Shown here in pieces: positions 1 through 7,040 of a stretch of DNA of 30,277 bases. Source of the DNA: JAXDBV01 sp034678415 (lineage in GTDB: Bacteria > Bacteroidota > Bacteroidia > Bacteroidales > VadinHA17); contig JAXDBV010000288.1 in assembly GCA_034678415.1 (NCBI GenBank), positions 1 through 30,277 on the forward strand. Reading direction: 5' to 3'. Position 1 is the stretch's first letter, and each line of letters starts with the position of its first letter. The notes below the pieces were generated by a model, which ran no database searches, had not been told where the DNA came from, and saw only the letters and a program-made list of their open reading frames with translations. A program made the translations under genes and the position numbers.

Positions 1-3000
1 TAATCGTCGGGTTTTGGGTATGAAGAATAGGCAATGACGGGAATGTCTTTTCTTACCGACCGGATGTTTTCTGCCACCTGAAAGCCGTCCATATCGGGCA
101 GGTATATAGCCGCCAGGATGAGGTCGACATCGGAACGGTCTGAACAGATCCGGACTGACTCACCGCCATCATAGGCCCTGATGAGCCGTACCATCGTGGG
201 CCCGAGGGCCGCTTCGAACATGCGGTAGTTGCTATCATCGTTCTCCACTATCAGTATATGTTTGCCATTCCAGTCTGCACCGTGCAAATGCCATCCGGCT
301 TCAGGCAGGTCAGCCGGCTTCCTTTCTTTATCCGCTTTCTTCAGAGGGATAGTGAAGGAGAAGGTGGTTCCCTTGCCGTGCACCGACTTCACCTGTATCT
401 CCCCTCCCATCATTTCAACCAGTCCTTTGGAAATGGCCAGTCCCAGACCTGTGCCTCCATATTGCCTGGTGGTGGAATCATCGGCCTGCCTGAAGCGGTC
501 AAAGATCATGCTCAGCTTCTCCTTCGGGATGCCAATGCCCGTATCCATCACATAACACCGGAGGAGGGTATCCTTTTCAACCATACACCCCATCTCCACA
601 TAACCCTCCTGAGTGAACTTCACGGCATTGCTCAGCAGGTTGGTCAGAATCTGGCGTAGCCTGACAGGGTCGGTCATGATTTGCATATCTCTCACGGAGA
701 GAGGATTGATCCGTATCTCAACCTTCTTTCTCAGGTTTTTCACCTCCTCCTGGAACGAAAGCTGAAGCTCCCTCAGGAGATCATCCAGATTGCATTCCAC
801 CTCCTCGTAACTGGTTTGTCCCAGTTCTAGCTTTGAGAAATCAATGATATCGTCAATGAGCTTTGTCAGGGTTATCACATTGCTGCGGATAATCCCGAAG
901 TATTCCTTTTGCTCATCATCCGTGAGTTTCACCTGTGTGATCAGTTCTGAGAATCCTGCGATGGCATTGAGCGGGGTTCGTATCTCGTGTGACAGGTTGG
1001 CAAGGAAGGCCGATTTCAGGCGGTCGGACTCCTCGGCCTTCTCCTTGGCAGCAATCAGCTCCTGCTCCATCCTTTTTCTTTCGGTAATATCCTCTTCCAC
1101 CGCTACAAAATGGGTTATTTCCTGTTTTTCATTCCTGACACCTGAGATGGAAGCCAGCACCCAGTATTTCTCACCGTTCTTTTTAACATTCTCAAACTCA
1201 CCTCTCCACTCTTTACCTGAAGTGATGGTTTGCCACAGGGTTTTATAAAAGCTGGGCGGATAATTGCCGGCTTTGAACATGCCGGGTTTACGTCCCCGTA
1301 TTTCCTCGAATGAATATCCGGTAACCTGTAACAGGCGCGGATTGACATATTCTATCGTTCCGTCCAGTCCTGTAATAATCACCATGGCATAGGAATGATC
1401 GACGGCGCTGGAGAGTGTCTTGATCTGATCCTCCATATTTTGTTTCTGCAGCGCGATAGAGGTTTGTTTTACGAGGGTACCGATGATTTCCGAAATGACG
1501 GGGCGGTGACCTTTCCTCAGAAGGATGAAAGCTGCACCGAGCAGACTGCCTTCGGAATGAAATCCCATGGCCATGACCGACTCCAGATCGAGCATTTCTT
1601 CCGGTTTTCCTGCTGTCCCGGATGAATCTATCTGTGGGTAAAGCTGTCTTATCCCTCCCGGAACGGTTACAAGGGTATTCGAAAGAAGTTCATTCTTCAG
1701 GTTACCAGTGAGGGAATCTATAGTCAATGCATCATCCCCACCGGTCATTTTTAGCAGCTTTTCGATGAATTTCTCCTCTCCGAAAACGGCTTTTGTCACC
1801 AACCGGTTTTCTCCCGCATCAAAAGAACTGATAATGATGATGGAGTAATCTGTTACCATATGAAGCTGTCTTCCTATCTGTCGGTACAGGTCATCCATGT
1901 TGGCGGTTTCCAGTATCTCCAGTGCATTTTGAGAGAGGAGCCTCAGATTATCTGAATATTGCTTTTCTTTCTGTTCGGCCAGGCGCTGACGGGAAATATC
2001 GATAATGGAGACTACCACCATATCCAGGTTTTCTTCATGTGTTGGAACCACGATCCAGCAGGTTTTTGCAAGGATCTCCCTGCCATGTACATCATGGTAA
2101 CGGGTCTCTCCTTCAAAGACCATCTCACCCTTCATAACCTTCAACAGCCCGTCAGTGAACATCGCAGTTGAATCTTCGGTAACAATATCGAACAACTTCT
2201 CCTCCAGCTCCTTCTGGTCTCGGATACCGAAAAGTTCACGAAATGCCCGGTTCATCCCGATAATTCTGATCAGGCTTCTTATTTTCCTGTATTCTTCGGG
2301 GTTTTCAGAAAAATATTTCCTGATATCGCGGATCTTCTTTTGCCTGAGGGTCAGTATGTATTTTCTCGGTTCCGAAAAATCCTCGTAGATCTGTGGTATG
2401 GGAGAATGCTCCAGCAGGGCCGTCAGGTCCTTCTCCTTGTTGATGAGTTCTTCCTGTGTCTTCTTTAAAAGAGTAATATCAATCATTGAGACAATCCTGT
2501 TCCCTGTCTGTGGTATGATAGTAACCTGCACATATACCTGCCGCACCTCCCCCGATTTTTTTTTCATCACCACCTCATATTCGGCGGGGGCGGCAATTCG
2601 TGGTTGCAGTGTTTCCTGAAACTCCATCAGTCTTTTCCAGTCTTTCTCCGCCAGGAATGTACTGAAGTGAAGCCTGCCATCGATCTCTTCACTGCCGTAA
2701 CCGGTCAATGCGGCAAACTTTTTATTGCTCATCAGGATAGTACCGTCATTGTTACAGATCACGATAGCGGTGCCCGTATTCTCAAACATCAGCCTGTACT
2801 TTTCCTCTGAGGCACGTTTGTCTTCCTTGCCACGGATGAGCCCGGTGATATCCTCGGCGGTGCATAACACATTTTCCACCTCGCCGGGTTTCCTGAGCCT
2901 GGGTATCCATGTGATGAACAGGCACCGTTCCTCGCCCTCCGCATTGCCGATCCATATTTCCTTCTGTAGCTTTCTTCCCGACCTGAACGCTTCCCTGTTC

Positions 3001-3605
3001 CATTTCACCATGATATCAGCGGCCCGGGAAGGGAGAACATCCCGGATTTTACTGTTCTCCATCCCTGAAGGCTTCATCCCGAAGAACGCGGCATGAGCAT
3101 TATTTACCACTCCATACTTATCCTCATCGACCAGGTACCAGATATGTATCTCAATATTATGAAGCAACAGGGATTGTTCCGCTGCCGATGACTCCATCTG
3201 TTTCCGGTACCGTTCCTTAACCGATCGCTCCGACTTCAGAGCAATGGCATTTTTAATGGCAGGAACAAGACGCATCATGTTCTGTTTCAGAATATAATCC
3301 CAGGCTCCCTCCCTGATACAGGATATGGCAGTTTCTTCTCCAATGGTTGCAGTAAGAATAATAAACGGCAGATTGGGATATCTCTCCCTTACATGAGCCA
3401 GCGCTTCATTACCGCTGAAGCCGGGAACCGAATAGTCGGACAGGACCAGGTCAGGCTGCCATTCCCTGATCAGCTTGAAAAAGGAGGACGGAGTGGATAC
3501 CCTCTTCATAACGAATGACATCCCATCCTCTTTCAACCGGCTGCGTATCAGTTCTTCATCGAGCCGATCATCCTCCAGCAAAACAATTTTTATTGGCTTC
3601 TTCAT
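1..3605 (-). CDS. Hybrid sensor histidine kinase REC-PAS-PAS-PAS-GAF-PAS-HisKA-HATPase-REC (3' end cut by window)
   Basis: I translated this frame from ATG at 3605 to the window edge: 1,201 codons without a stop, C-terminus missing. Domains by approximate residue: receiver 1-125 (acidic LLEDD, phosphoacceptor Asp57 in LSDYSVPG, Lys in ILKQ); PAS about 145-255; PAS 268-390; a PAS at 400-555 with an insertion of about 30 charged residues; GAF 560-715; PAS 730-850; HisKA with His873 in NLSHEIRTPLN; HATPase about 975-1100 (N box LTNLLSNAVKFT, DTGIGIP, GGTGLGLAIS); second receiver from 1116. There is no signal peptide or membrane segment, so it is probably a cytosolic phosphorelay protein that takes its input through the N-terminal receiver and the PAS/GAF domains. 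The second receiver has Ala1166 where the phosphoacceptor Asp should be. The gene follows the TonB receptor in the same direction but a terminator separates them, so it is probably transcribed alone. Ligand and target are unknown. Confidence 0.97.
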   Translation of the reverse strand, partial: MKKPIKIVLLEDDRLDEELIRSRLKEDGMSFVMKRVSTPSSFFKLIREWQPDLVLSDYSVPGFSGNEALAHVRERYPNLPFIILTATIGEETAISCIREGAWDYILKQNMMRLVPAIKNAIALKSERSVKERYRKQMESSAAEQSLLLHNIEIHIWYLVDEDKYGVVNNAHAAFFGMKPSGMENSKIRDVLPSRAADIMVKWNREAFRSGRKLQKEIWIGNAEGEERCLFITWIPRLRKPGEVENVLCTAEDITGLIRGKEDKRASEEKYRLMFENTGTAIVICNNDGTILMSNKKFAALTGYGSEEIDGRLHFSTFLAEKDWKRLMEFQETLQPRIAAPAEYEVVMKKKSGEVRQVYVQVTIIPQTGNRIVSMIDITLLKKTQEELINKEKDLTALLEHSPIPQIYEDFSEPRKYILTLRQKKIRDIRKYFSENPEEYRKIRSLIRIIGMNRAFRELFGIRDQKELEEKLFDIVTEDSTAMFTDGLLKVMKGEMVFEGETRYHDVHGREILAKTCWIVVPTHEENLDMVVVSIIDISRQRLAEQKEKQYSDNLRLLSQNALEILETANMDDLYRQIGRQLHMVTDYSIIIISSFDAGENRLVTKAVFGEEKFIEKLLKMTGGDDALTIDSLTGNLKNELLSNTLVTVPGGIRQLYPQIDSSGTAGKPEEMLDLESVMAMGFHSEGSLLGAAFILLRKGHRPVISEIIGTLVKQTSIALQKQNMEDQIKTLSSAVDHSYAMVIITGLDGTIEYVNPRLLQVTGYSFEEIRGRKPGMFKAGNYPPSFYKTLWQTITSGKEWRGEFENVKKNGEKYWVLASISGVRNEKQEITHFVAVEEDITERKRMEQELIAAKEKAEESDRLKSAFLANLSHEIRTPLNAIAGFSELITQVKLTDDEQKEYFGIIRSNVITLTKLIDDIIDFSKLELGQTSYEEVECNLDDLLRELQLSFQEEVKNLRKKVEIRINPLSVRDMQIMTDPVRLRQILTNLLSNAVKFTQEGYVEMGCMVEKDTLLRCYVMDTGIGIPKEKLSMIFDRFRQADDSTTRQYGGTGLGLAISKGLVEMMGGEIQVKSVHGKGTTFSFTIPLKKADKERKPADLPEAGWHLHGADWNGKHILIVENDDSNYRMFEAALGPTMVRLIRAYDGGESVRICSDRSDVDLILAAIYLPDMDGFQVAENIRSVRKDIPVIAYSSYPKPDD

Positions 3606-3929
3606 CCCAGGTTCCACTGACAGAACGATTTCTTTTTAAGAAAGGAAATATAGTAAAATAAAAAACGGGAACACAGGGAGTTTATCAACAGGTACCGGCA
3701 CTGCAGGAAGACTGTAACCTCACGGCAAAAGGCCTATACGTTCAGCGATATTCCCGGTTTTCAACGGCGGATGGAATAAAACAGGAAAGCCAGGTATTAA
3801 CCTGGCTTTCCCGAACCCTAATATTAACCTAAATCCAATTTAACCAACAAAACCATGAATAAAAAAGGAAGAACATCTATTATATTATACGTTTTTCATG
3901 GAAAAAAGTTCAAAATTCATGCCAAAACT
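3606..3929. other. Intergenic spacer between TonB receptor and hybrid kinase
   Basis: This 324-bp spacer holds the receptor's terminator hairpin (3784-3811) and an AT-rich stretch at 3640-3670, next to the kinase start, that probably contains its promoter. The best -7 candidate there is imperfect (TATATTTC). A short inverted repeat, TTTCTT-TTT-AAGAAA, lies near 3630-3645. On the plus strand the sequence from about 3812 to 3854 resembles an A-rich leader in front of a 29-codon reading frame (3855-3944); see findings. No other gene is visible. Confidence 0.7.
3770..3811 (-). terminator. Rho-independent terminator after the TonB receptor
   Basis: An 11-bp perfect inverted repeat, GGAAAGCCAGG (3784-3794) and CCTGGCTTTCC (3801-3811), encloses a 6-nt loop. 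Read on the minus strand it is followed by the T-rich TGTTTTATT. It lies about 120 bp after the receptor stop codon. Because the stem is symmetrical it could also act on plus-strand transcripts, but there it has no T tract. Confidence 0.75.
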
Positions 3930-6326
3930 TTAGAAAAGGATTGAGATTCCTGCCATAATATGCCTGCCGGCCTGCGGAAAGTATCCGTCCATGGAATATT
4001 CTTCTCCCTCACTGATATAGCGGTAAACCCAGGCCTTCGTCTCATATTTCTCATTGAAGATATTATTCAGGAACAGCGACAGGTTCATCTCCCTGAACAG
4101 GAGGTTTTCTATCAAATAACTGCATTTCAGATTATTAACCAGATAAGGGTTGAGGATGCGTTCATTGCTGGAGGTATTGTCAATAAATTGTTTGCCCACA
4201 TATTTGCTTTCAAGTGTAAACTTCAGACCGTGAAGAGGCTTAAACAGGAGGGCATTGTAAAGGATGAAACCGGGCGAGAAGGACAGGTTTGTATTCTCGT
4301 GCTTCACCGATTCCTGTACTCCGGTATCCCAGTTGTCGATATATTCAATAAAACTCCTGATTTTATTGGTGCTCAGGGTTAACGTCGTGGTATTGGATGC
4401 CAGGGATGAGAACCGGATATCCGATGTGACTTCCATCCCTGCCCTGTAGCTTCGTGGCACATTGACCCAGATGGGTTCTCCCACGTTATTTATTTTTCCG
4501 GTGAGCACCAGCTGGTTACTGTAATCCATATAATAGAGGTTTAGTGCCAGTGTGGCCGCCTGCGATGCAAAGTGGTAACCCAGTTCATAATCGTACAGCA
4601 CTTCTTTTACGGGGTCATGACCGGGGTCGGCATCGATGAAGTTACGCCGGGTTGGCTCACGGCCTGCCACACCAAAGGATGCATACAGGCGATGATGATG
4701 ATCCGGAATATAAGTGATGCCCAGCTTCGGATTAAGGAACCTGAAGGTCAGATCCCTGTCAATCGTTCTCAGGTCATCGTGTGTTCCCTTAAATGCCTGG
4801 TTAATCTGCCGGTACTGCAAATCTCCGTATATATGAAGGTTTGACAGGAGGGAATACTCCGCTTTCCCGAAAATGTTGGCATCGTTTTTATACCCGTCGT
4901 TGAAATAATATCGCTGTCCGGGGTTGTTCACAGCAATATCCCTCGCCCATATCACCTGGCCGAAGTGGTCCCCCAGGTAGTGGTTCCATGCACCGCCGAG
5001 CGTAAGCTTAATCTTTTGCCGGTAATCGTAAACCGACGAGAAGGTGAATCCAACCACGGAATTGTCAAGACATTTTTGACGTACCAGGTCGGACTCGGTA
5101 ATTCCCGTATCGGCGGAAAACAAGTGTTCGCCGTACTTGCTCAGATCCTGATCCACAACATAGCTTTCGTAGTAACCCTTGCCGCGGGTATAGTATATGC
5201 CCAGGTTCAGGTTTAGAGACTTACCCACATGCTGCGAGAAGAGCATCTGTAAATGATCCTGCCAGTAGTTGTCGGTCTGGTTATCATAATAGAACTTATT
5301 CCCCAGGCTATCCGTGTATTCCCCGGCGGGATTATAGGTTCTGTTGCTATTGAGAAGGGAAGAAGGAATTCCTTCCCATGCCTGGTATGTGGTTTCGGCA
5401 CCGGAAAAAACATTAATCTTCAGGATGGTGTTACGGGAGTAATAACCGCCCGAAACGAAGAAAGATTTCAGGTCGGAGAAGGCTCTGTCAATGTATCCGT
5501 CGGAAGAGATCCTGGACAGACGCATGGTGAACGCATAATGATTGTTGATGAGCCCTGTTCCGGCGTTCAGGCTCTGCCGGAAGGTATTGAACGAACCGAT
5601 GGACTGATCGATCCTACCAAAGGGTTCACGCTGCAGTTCCCTGGTCTGTATATTGACACTGGCACCGAAAGCTGCAGCCCCGTTGGTGGATGTACCAACA
5701 CCGCGCTGGATCTGAATATCCTCAACGGAGGCGGCAAAATCGGGCAGATCAACCCAGAACACATCATGCGACTCGGCATCGTTCAGGGGTATCCCGTTAA
5801 TGGTAATATTGATACGGCTCATTTCTGTTCCCCGTATCTGGAAACTGGTGTAACCAATGTCATTCCCCGCATCGGAATTGGTGATAAAGGAAGGTGTGGC
5901 GGTGAGCAGCGCCGGCAGATCCTTTCCGAGGTTGTTCTGTCGGAGCATCTCCTCCGTCATGGTATACTGAGTAACGGATGAGAGATTACCGGCTCTTATC
6001 CCCCTGACGATCACCTCCTCTGCCATCACCGGCTGGGTCTTCAAGACAAACTCCACTTCCTCCTGCACCGGTAAAACGATCTCCCTGGTTTCGCTTTCAT
6101 ATCCTACAAAACTCAGGCTTATCACTGCCTTGCCCTGTTTAATCCCTGACAGGGTAAACCTTCCGTCCTTGCCGGTAACAGCGGCATGGAAACTGTTTTC
6201 AAGGAGCACATATGCCCCTTCCAGCGGATTCCCCGATTCATCCCTGACCACCCCAGTTATTCTCTGCTGGAGATATGCAGGTATGAACATGAAGAAGAAA
6301 CTGAAAAATAGTACTGTCCTTTTCAT
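3930..6326 (-). CDS. TonB-dependent outer-membrane receptor, probable thiamine transporter
   Basis: 798 residues. A signal peptide (hydrophobic residues 3-18) is followed by a carboxypeptidase-regulatory-like domain (about 21-105, GVVRDESGNPLEGAYVLL), a plug domain (about 115-230, with QIRGTEMSRINITINGIPL and a GVGTSTNGAAAFG segment) and a beta-barrel that ends in an aromatic residue (ILF). The family imports scarce nutrients across the outer membrane using TonB-ExbBD energy. The substrate is inferred from regulation: a TPP aptamer lies in the leader at 6365-6458, and TPP-riboswitch-controlled receptors of this kind are known in Bacteroides as thiamine receptors. No SusD-like partner is adjacent, which argues against a glycan SusC role. 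No PnuT, thiamine kinase or thi biosynthesis gene is in the window. The start is ATG 6326, just after the riboswitch. The substrate is likely but not proven. Confidence 0.93.
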   Translation of the reverse strand: MKRTVLFFSFFFMFIPAYLQQRITGVVRDESGNPLEGAYVLLENSFHAAVTGKDGRFTLSGIKQGKAVISLSFVGYESETREIVLPVQEEVEFVLKTQPVMAEEVIVRGIRAGNLSSVTQYTMTEEMLRQNNLGKDLPALLTATPSFITNSDAGNDIGYTSFQIRGTEMSRINITINGIPLNDAESHDVFWVDLPDFAASVEDIQIQRGVGTSTNGAAAFGASVNIQTRELQREPFGRIDQSIGSFNTFRQSLNAGTGLINNHYAFTMRLSRISSDGYIDRAFSDLKSFFVSGGYYSRNTILKINVFSGAETTYQAWEGIPSSLLNSNRTYNPAGEYTDSLGNKFYYDNQTDNYWQDHLQMLFSQHVGKSLNLNLGIYYTRGKGYYESYVVDQDLSKYGEHLFSADTGITESDLVRQKCLDNSVVGFTFSSVYDYRQKIKLTLGGAWNHYLGDHFGQVIWARDIAVNNPGQRYYFNDGYKNDANIFGKAEYSLLSNLHIYGDLQYRQINQAFKGTHDDLRTIDRDLTFRFLNPKLGITYIPDHHHRLYASFGVAGREPTRRNFIDADPGHDPVKEVLYDYELGYHFASQAATLALNLYYMDYSNQLVLTGKINNVGEPIWVNVPRSYRAGMEVTSDIRFSSLASNTTTLTLSTNKIRSFIEYIDNWDTGVQESVKHENTNLSFSPGFILYNALLFKPLHGLKFTLESKYVGKQFIDNTSSNERILNPYLVNNLKCSYLIENLLFREMNLSLFLNNIFNEKYETKAWVYRYISEGEEYSMDGYFPQAGRHIMAGISILF

Positions 6327-6364
6327 AATTCAATGGTTTAATATGTACGAATGGGGAAAAGGAC

Positions 6365-6458
6365 TGACGCTTCCCTACGCCGGCATTATCTGGTTCAGGT
6401 TCAAAGGGTATGATCTCAGCCTGTTTTTCATCCGCCAAAGCGGAAAGGCACCCCATTC
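6365..6458 (-). promoter_or_regulatory. TPP (THI-box) riboswitch
   Basis: The minus strand carries the conserved THI-box blocks in order and spacing: GGGGTGC (from 6454), GCTGAGA (TCTCAGC on plus, 6414-6420), ACCC (6406-6409), GAACCTGA (6395-6402), GATAATGCC (6382-6390) and GCGTAGGGAA (6371-6380). A P3 extension hairpin CCGC-TTTG-GCGG is visible. It lies between a near-consensus promoter and the receptor ATG, so TPP binding should control receptor expression, presumably reducing it when thiamine is plentiful. There is no U-tract terminator between aptamer and ATG, so control of translation initiation is more likely than attenuation. Confidence 0.93.
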
Positions 6459-6466
6459 TTTGAGTA

Positions 6467-6497
6467 CAAAAATACGCAGGAAAAGTGAAAAAACAAA
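6467..6497 (-). promoter_or_regulatory. Bacteroidota promoter of the thiamine receptor
   Basis: On the minus strand, TTTG (6497-6494), a 19-bp spacer and TATTTTTG (6474-6467) match the Bacteroidota primary-sigma consensus TTTG-N19-TAnnTTTG exactly. The predicted transcription start is near 6460, a few bases before the first aptamer block. The -33 element lies inside the T tract of the thioredoxin terminator. Confidence 0.75.
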
Positions 6498-6519
6498 AAG
6501 CCTGTTCACACAGGCCTTT
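6482..6519 (-). terminator. Rho-independent terminator of trxA
   Basis: GCCTGT (6500-6505) and ACAGGC (6510-6515) form a 6-bp stem with a 4-nt loop. On the minus strand it is followed by TTTTTGTTTTTT. It begins about 15 bp after the thioredoxin stop codon. The T tract doubles as the -33 region of the next promoter. Confidence 0.8.
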
Positions 6520-6529
6520 AACTCAGGTT

Positions 6530-6886
6530 CTACTCAACCTTCAGCACTTCTTTGAAGGCTTTGATAAAAGTATCTTTCGGTAAGGCTCCCATGGCCATCT
6601 GCGGCTGGGCATCGGTCGGAACAAACAACAATGACGGAATACTTTGTATACCGAACATAGCCGACAATTCGCGCTGCTCCTCCGTGTTCACCTTGTATAT
6701 GACAAGCTTACCCTTGTATTCTTCTGCCAGCTCCTCAAGTATGGGGGTAACCATCCGGCAGGGAGCACACCAGTCAGCATAAAAATCAATCAGGCAGGGC
6801 TTATCACCCTCATATTTCCATTCCTGATTCTTCTCATAGTCGAATACTTTCTGCTTGAAAGTATCGAGGGTTAAGTGTTCAATCAT
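6530..6886 (-). CDS. trxA: Thioredoxin
   Basis: 118 residues with no signal peptide, so a cytosolic thiol-disulfide reductase that would be recycled by thioredoxin reductase. The active site is WCAPC (Cys40 and Cys43) within FYADWCAPCRM; the middle residue is Ala instead of the Gly of classical WCGPC, a common variant. The cis-proline loop (IQSIPSLLF) and the closing helix (FIKAFKEVLK) are in place, and length is normal for a single-domain thioredoxin. It appears monocistronic: a consensus promoter at 6934-6964 precedes ATG 6886 by about 45 bp, and a hairpin terminator follows the stop. It is divergent from cca and has no obvious functional link to the thiamine receptor downstream. Confidence 0.95.
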   Translation of the reverse strand: MIEHLTLDTFKQKVFDYEKNQEWKYEGDKPCLIDFYADWCAPCRMVTPILEELAEEYKGKLVIYKVNTEEQRELSAMFGIQSIPSLLFVPTDAQPQMAMGALPKDTFIKAFKEVLKVE

Positions 6887-6933
6887 TTTATCAAAATATT
6901 TTTATATTTATATATCTATCATATTTGATGCTG

Positions 6934-6964
6934 CAAAGGTATCAAATCTTATACCAATTACAAA
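6934..6964 (-). promoter_or_regulatory. Bacteroidota promoter of trxA
   Basis: Minus-strand TTTG (6964-6961), a spacer of exactly 19 bp and TACCTTTG (6941-6934) match the phylum consensus. The predicted start near 6927 leaves an AU-rich leader of about 40 nt before ATG 6886. Confidence 0.75.
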
Positions 6965-7001
6965 TACTAACCGGACGATGGTATACAAGCTCAAATAATT
7001 G

Positions 7002-7009
7002 TAATTTTG
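7002..7009 (+). promoter_or_regulatory. Probable -7 element for cca
   Basis: TAATTTTG matches TAnnTTTG and lies 31 bp before the cca ATG. No clear TTTG is seen 19 bp upstream, so only half of the promoter is supported. Confidence 0.4.
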
Positions 7010-7040
7010 TCATGCCCTTGAACAGGGTGTAAAACATATC

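Noticed and set aside
5253..5981. 242-codon plus-strand frame inside the TonB receptor gene
   Set aside because: It is antisense to a clear beta-barrel coding sequence, has no recognisable domain and no promoter or leader of its own.
3930..6326. TonB receptor as a SusC-type glycan importer
   Set aside because: No SusD-like gene is adjacent and a TPP riboswitch controls the gene, which points to thiamine.
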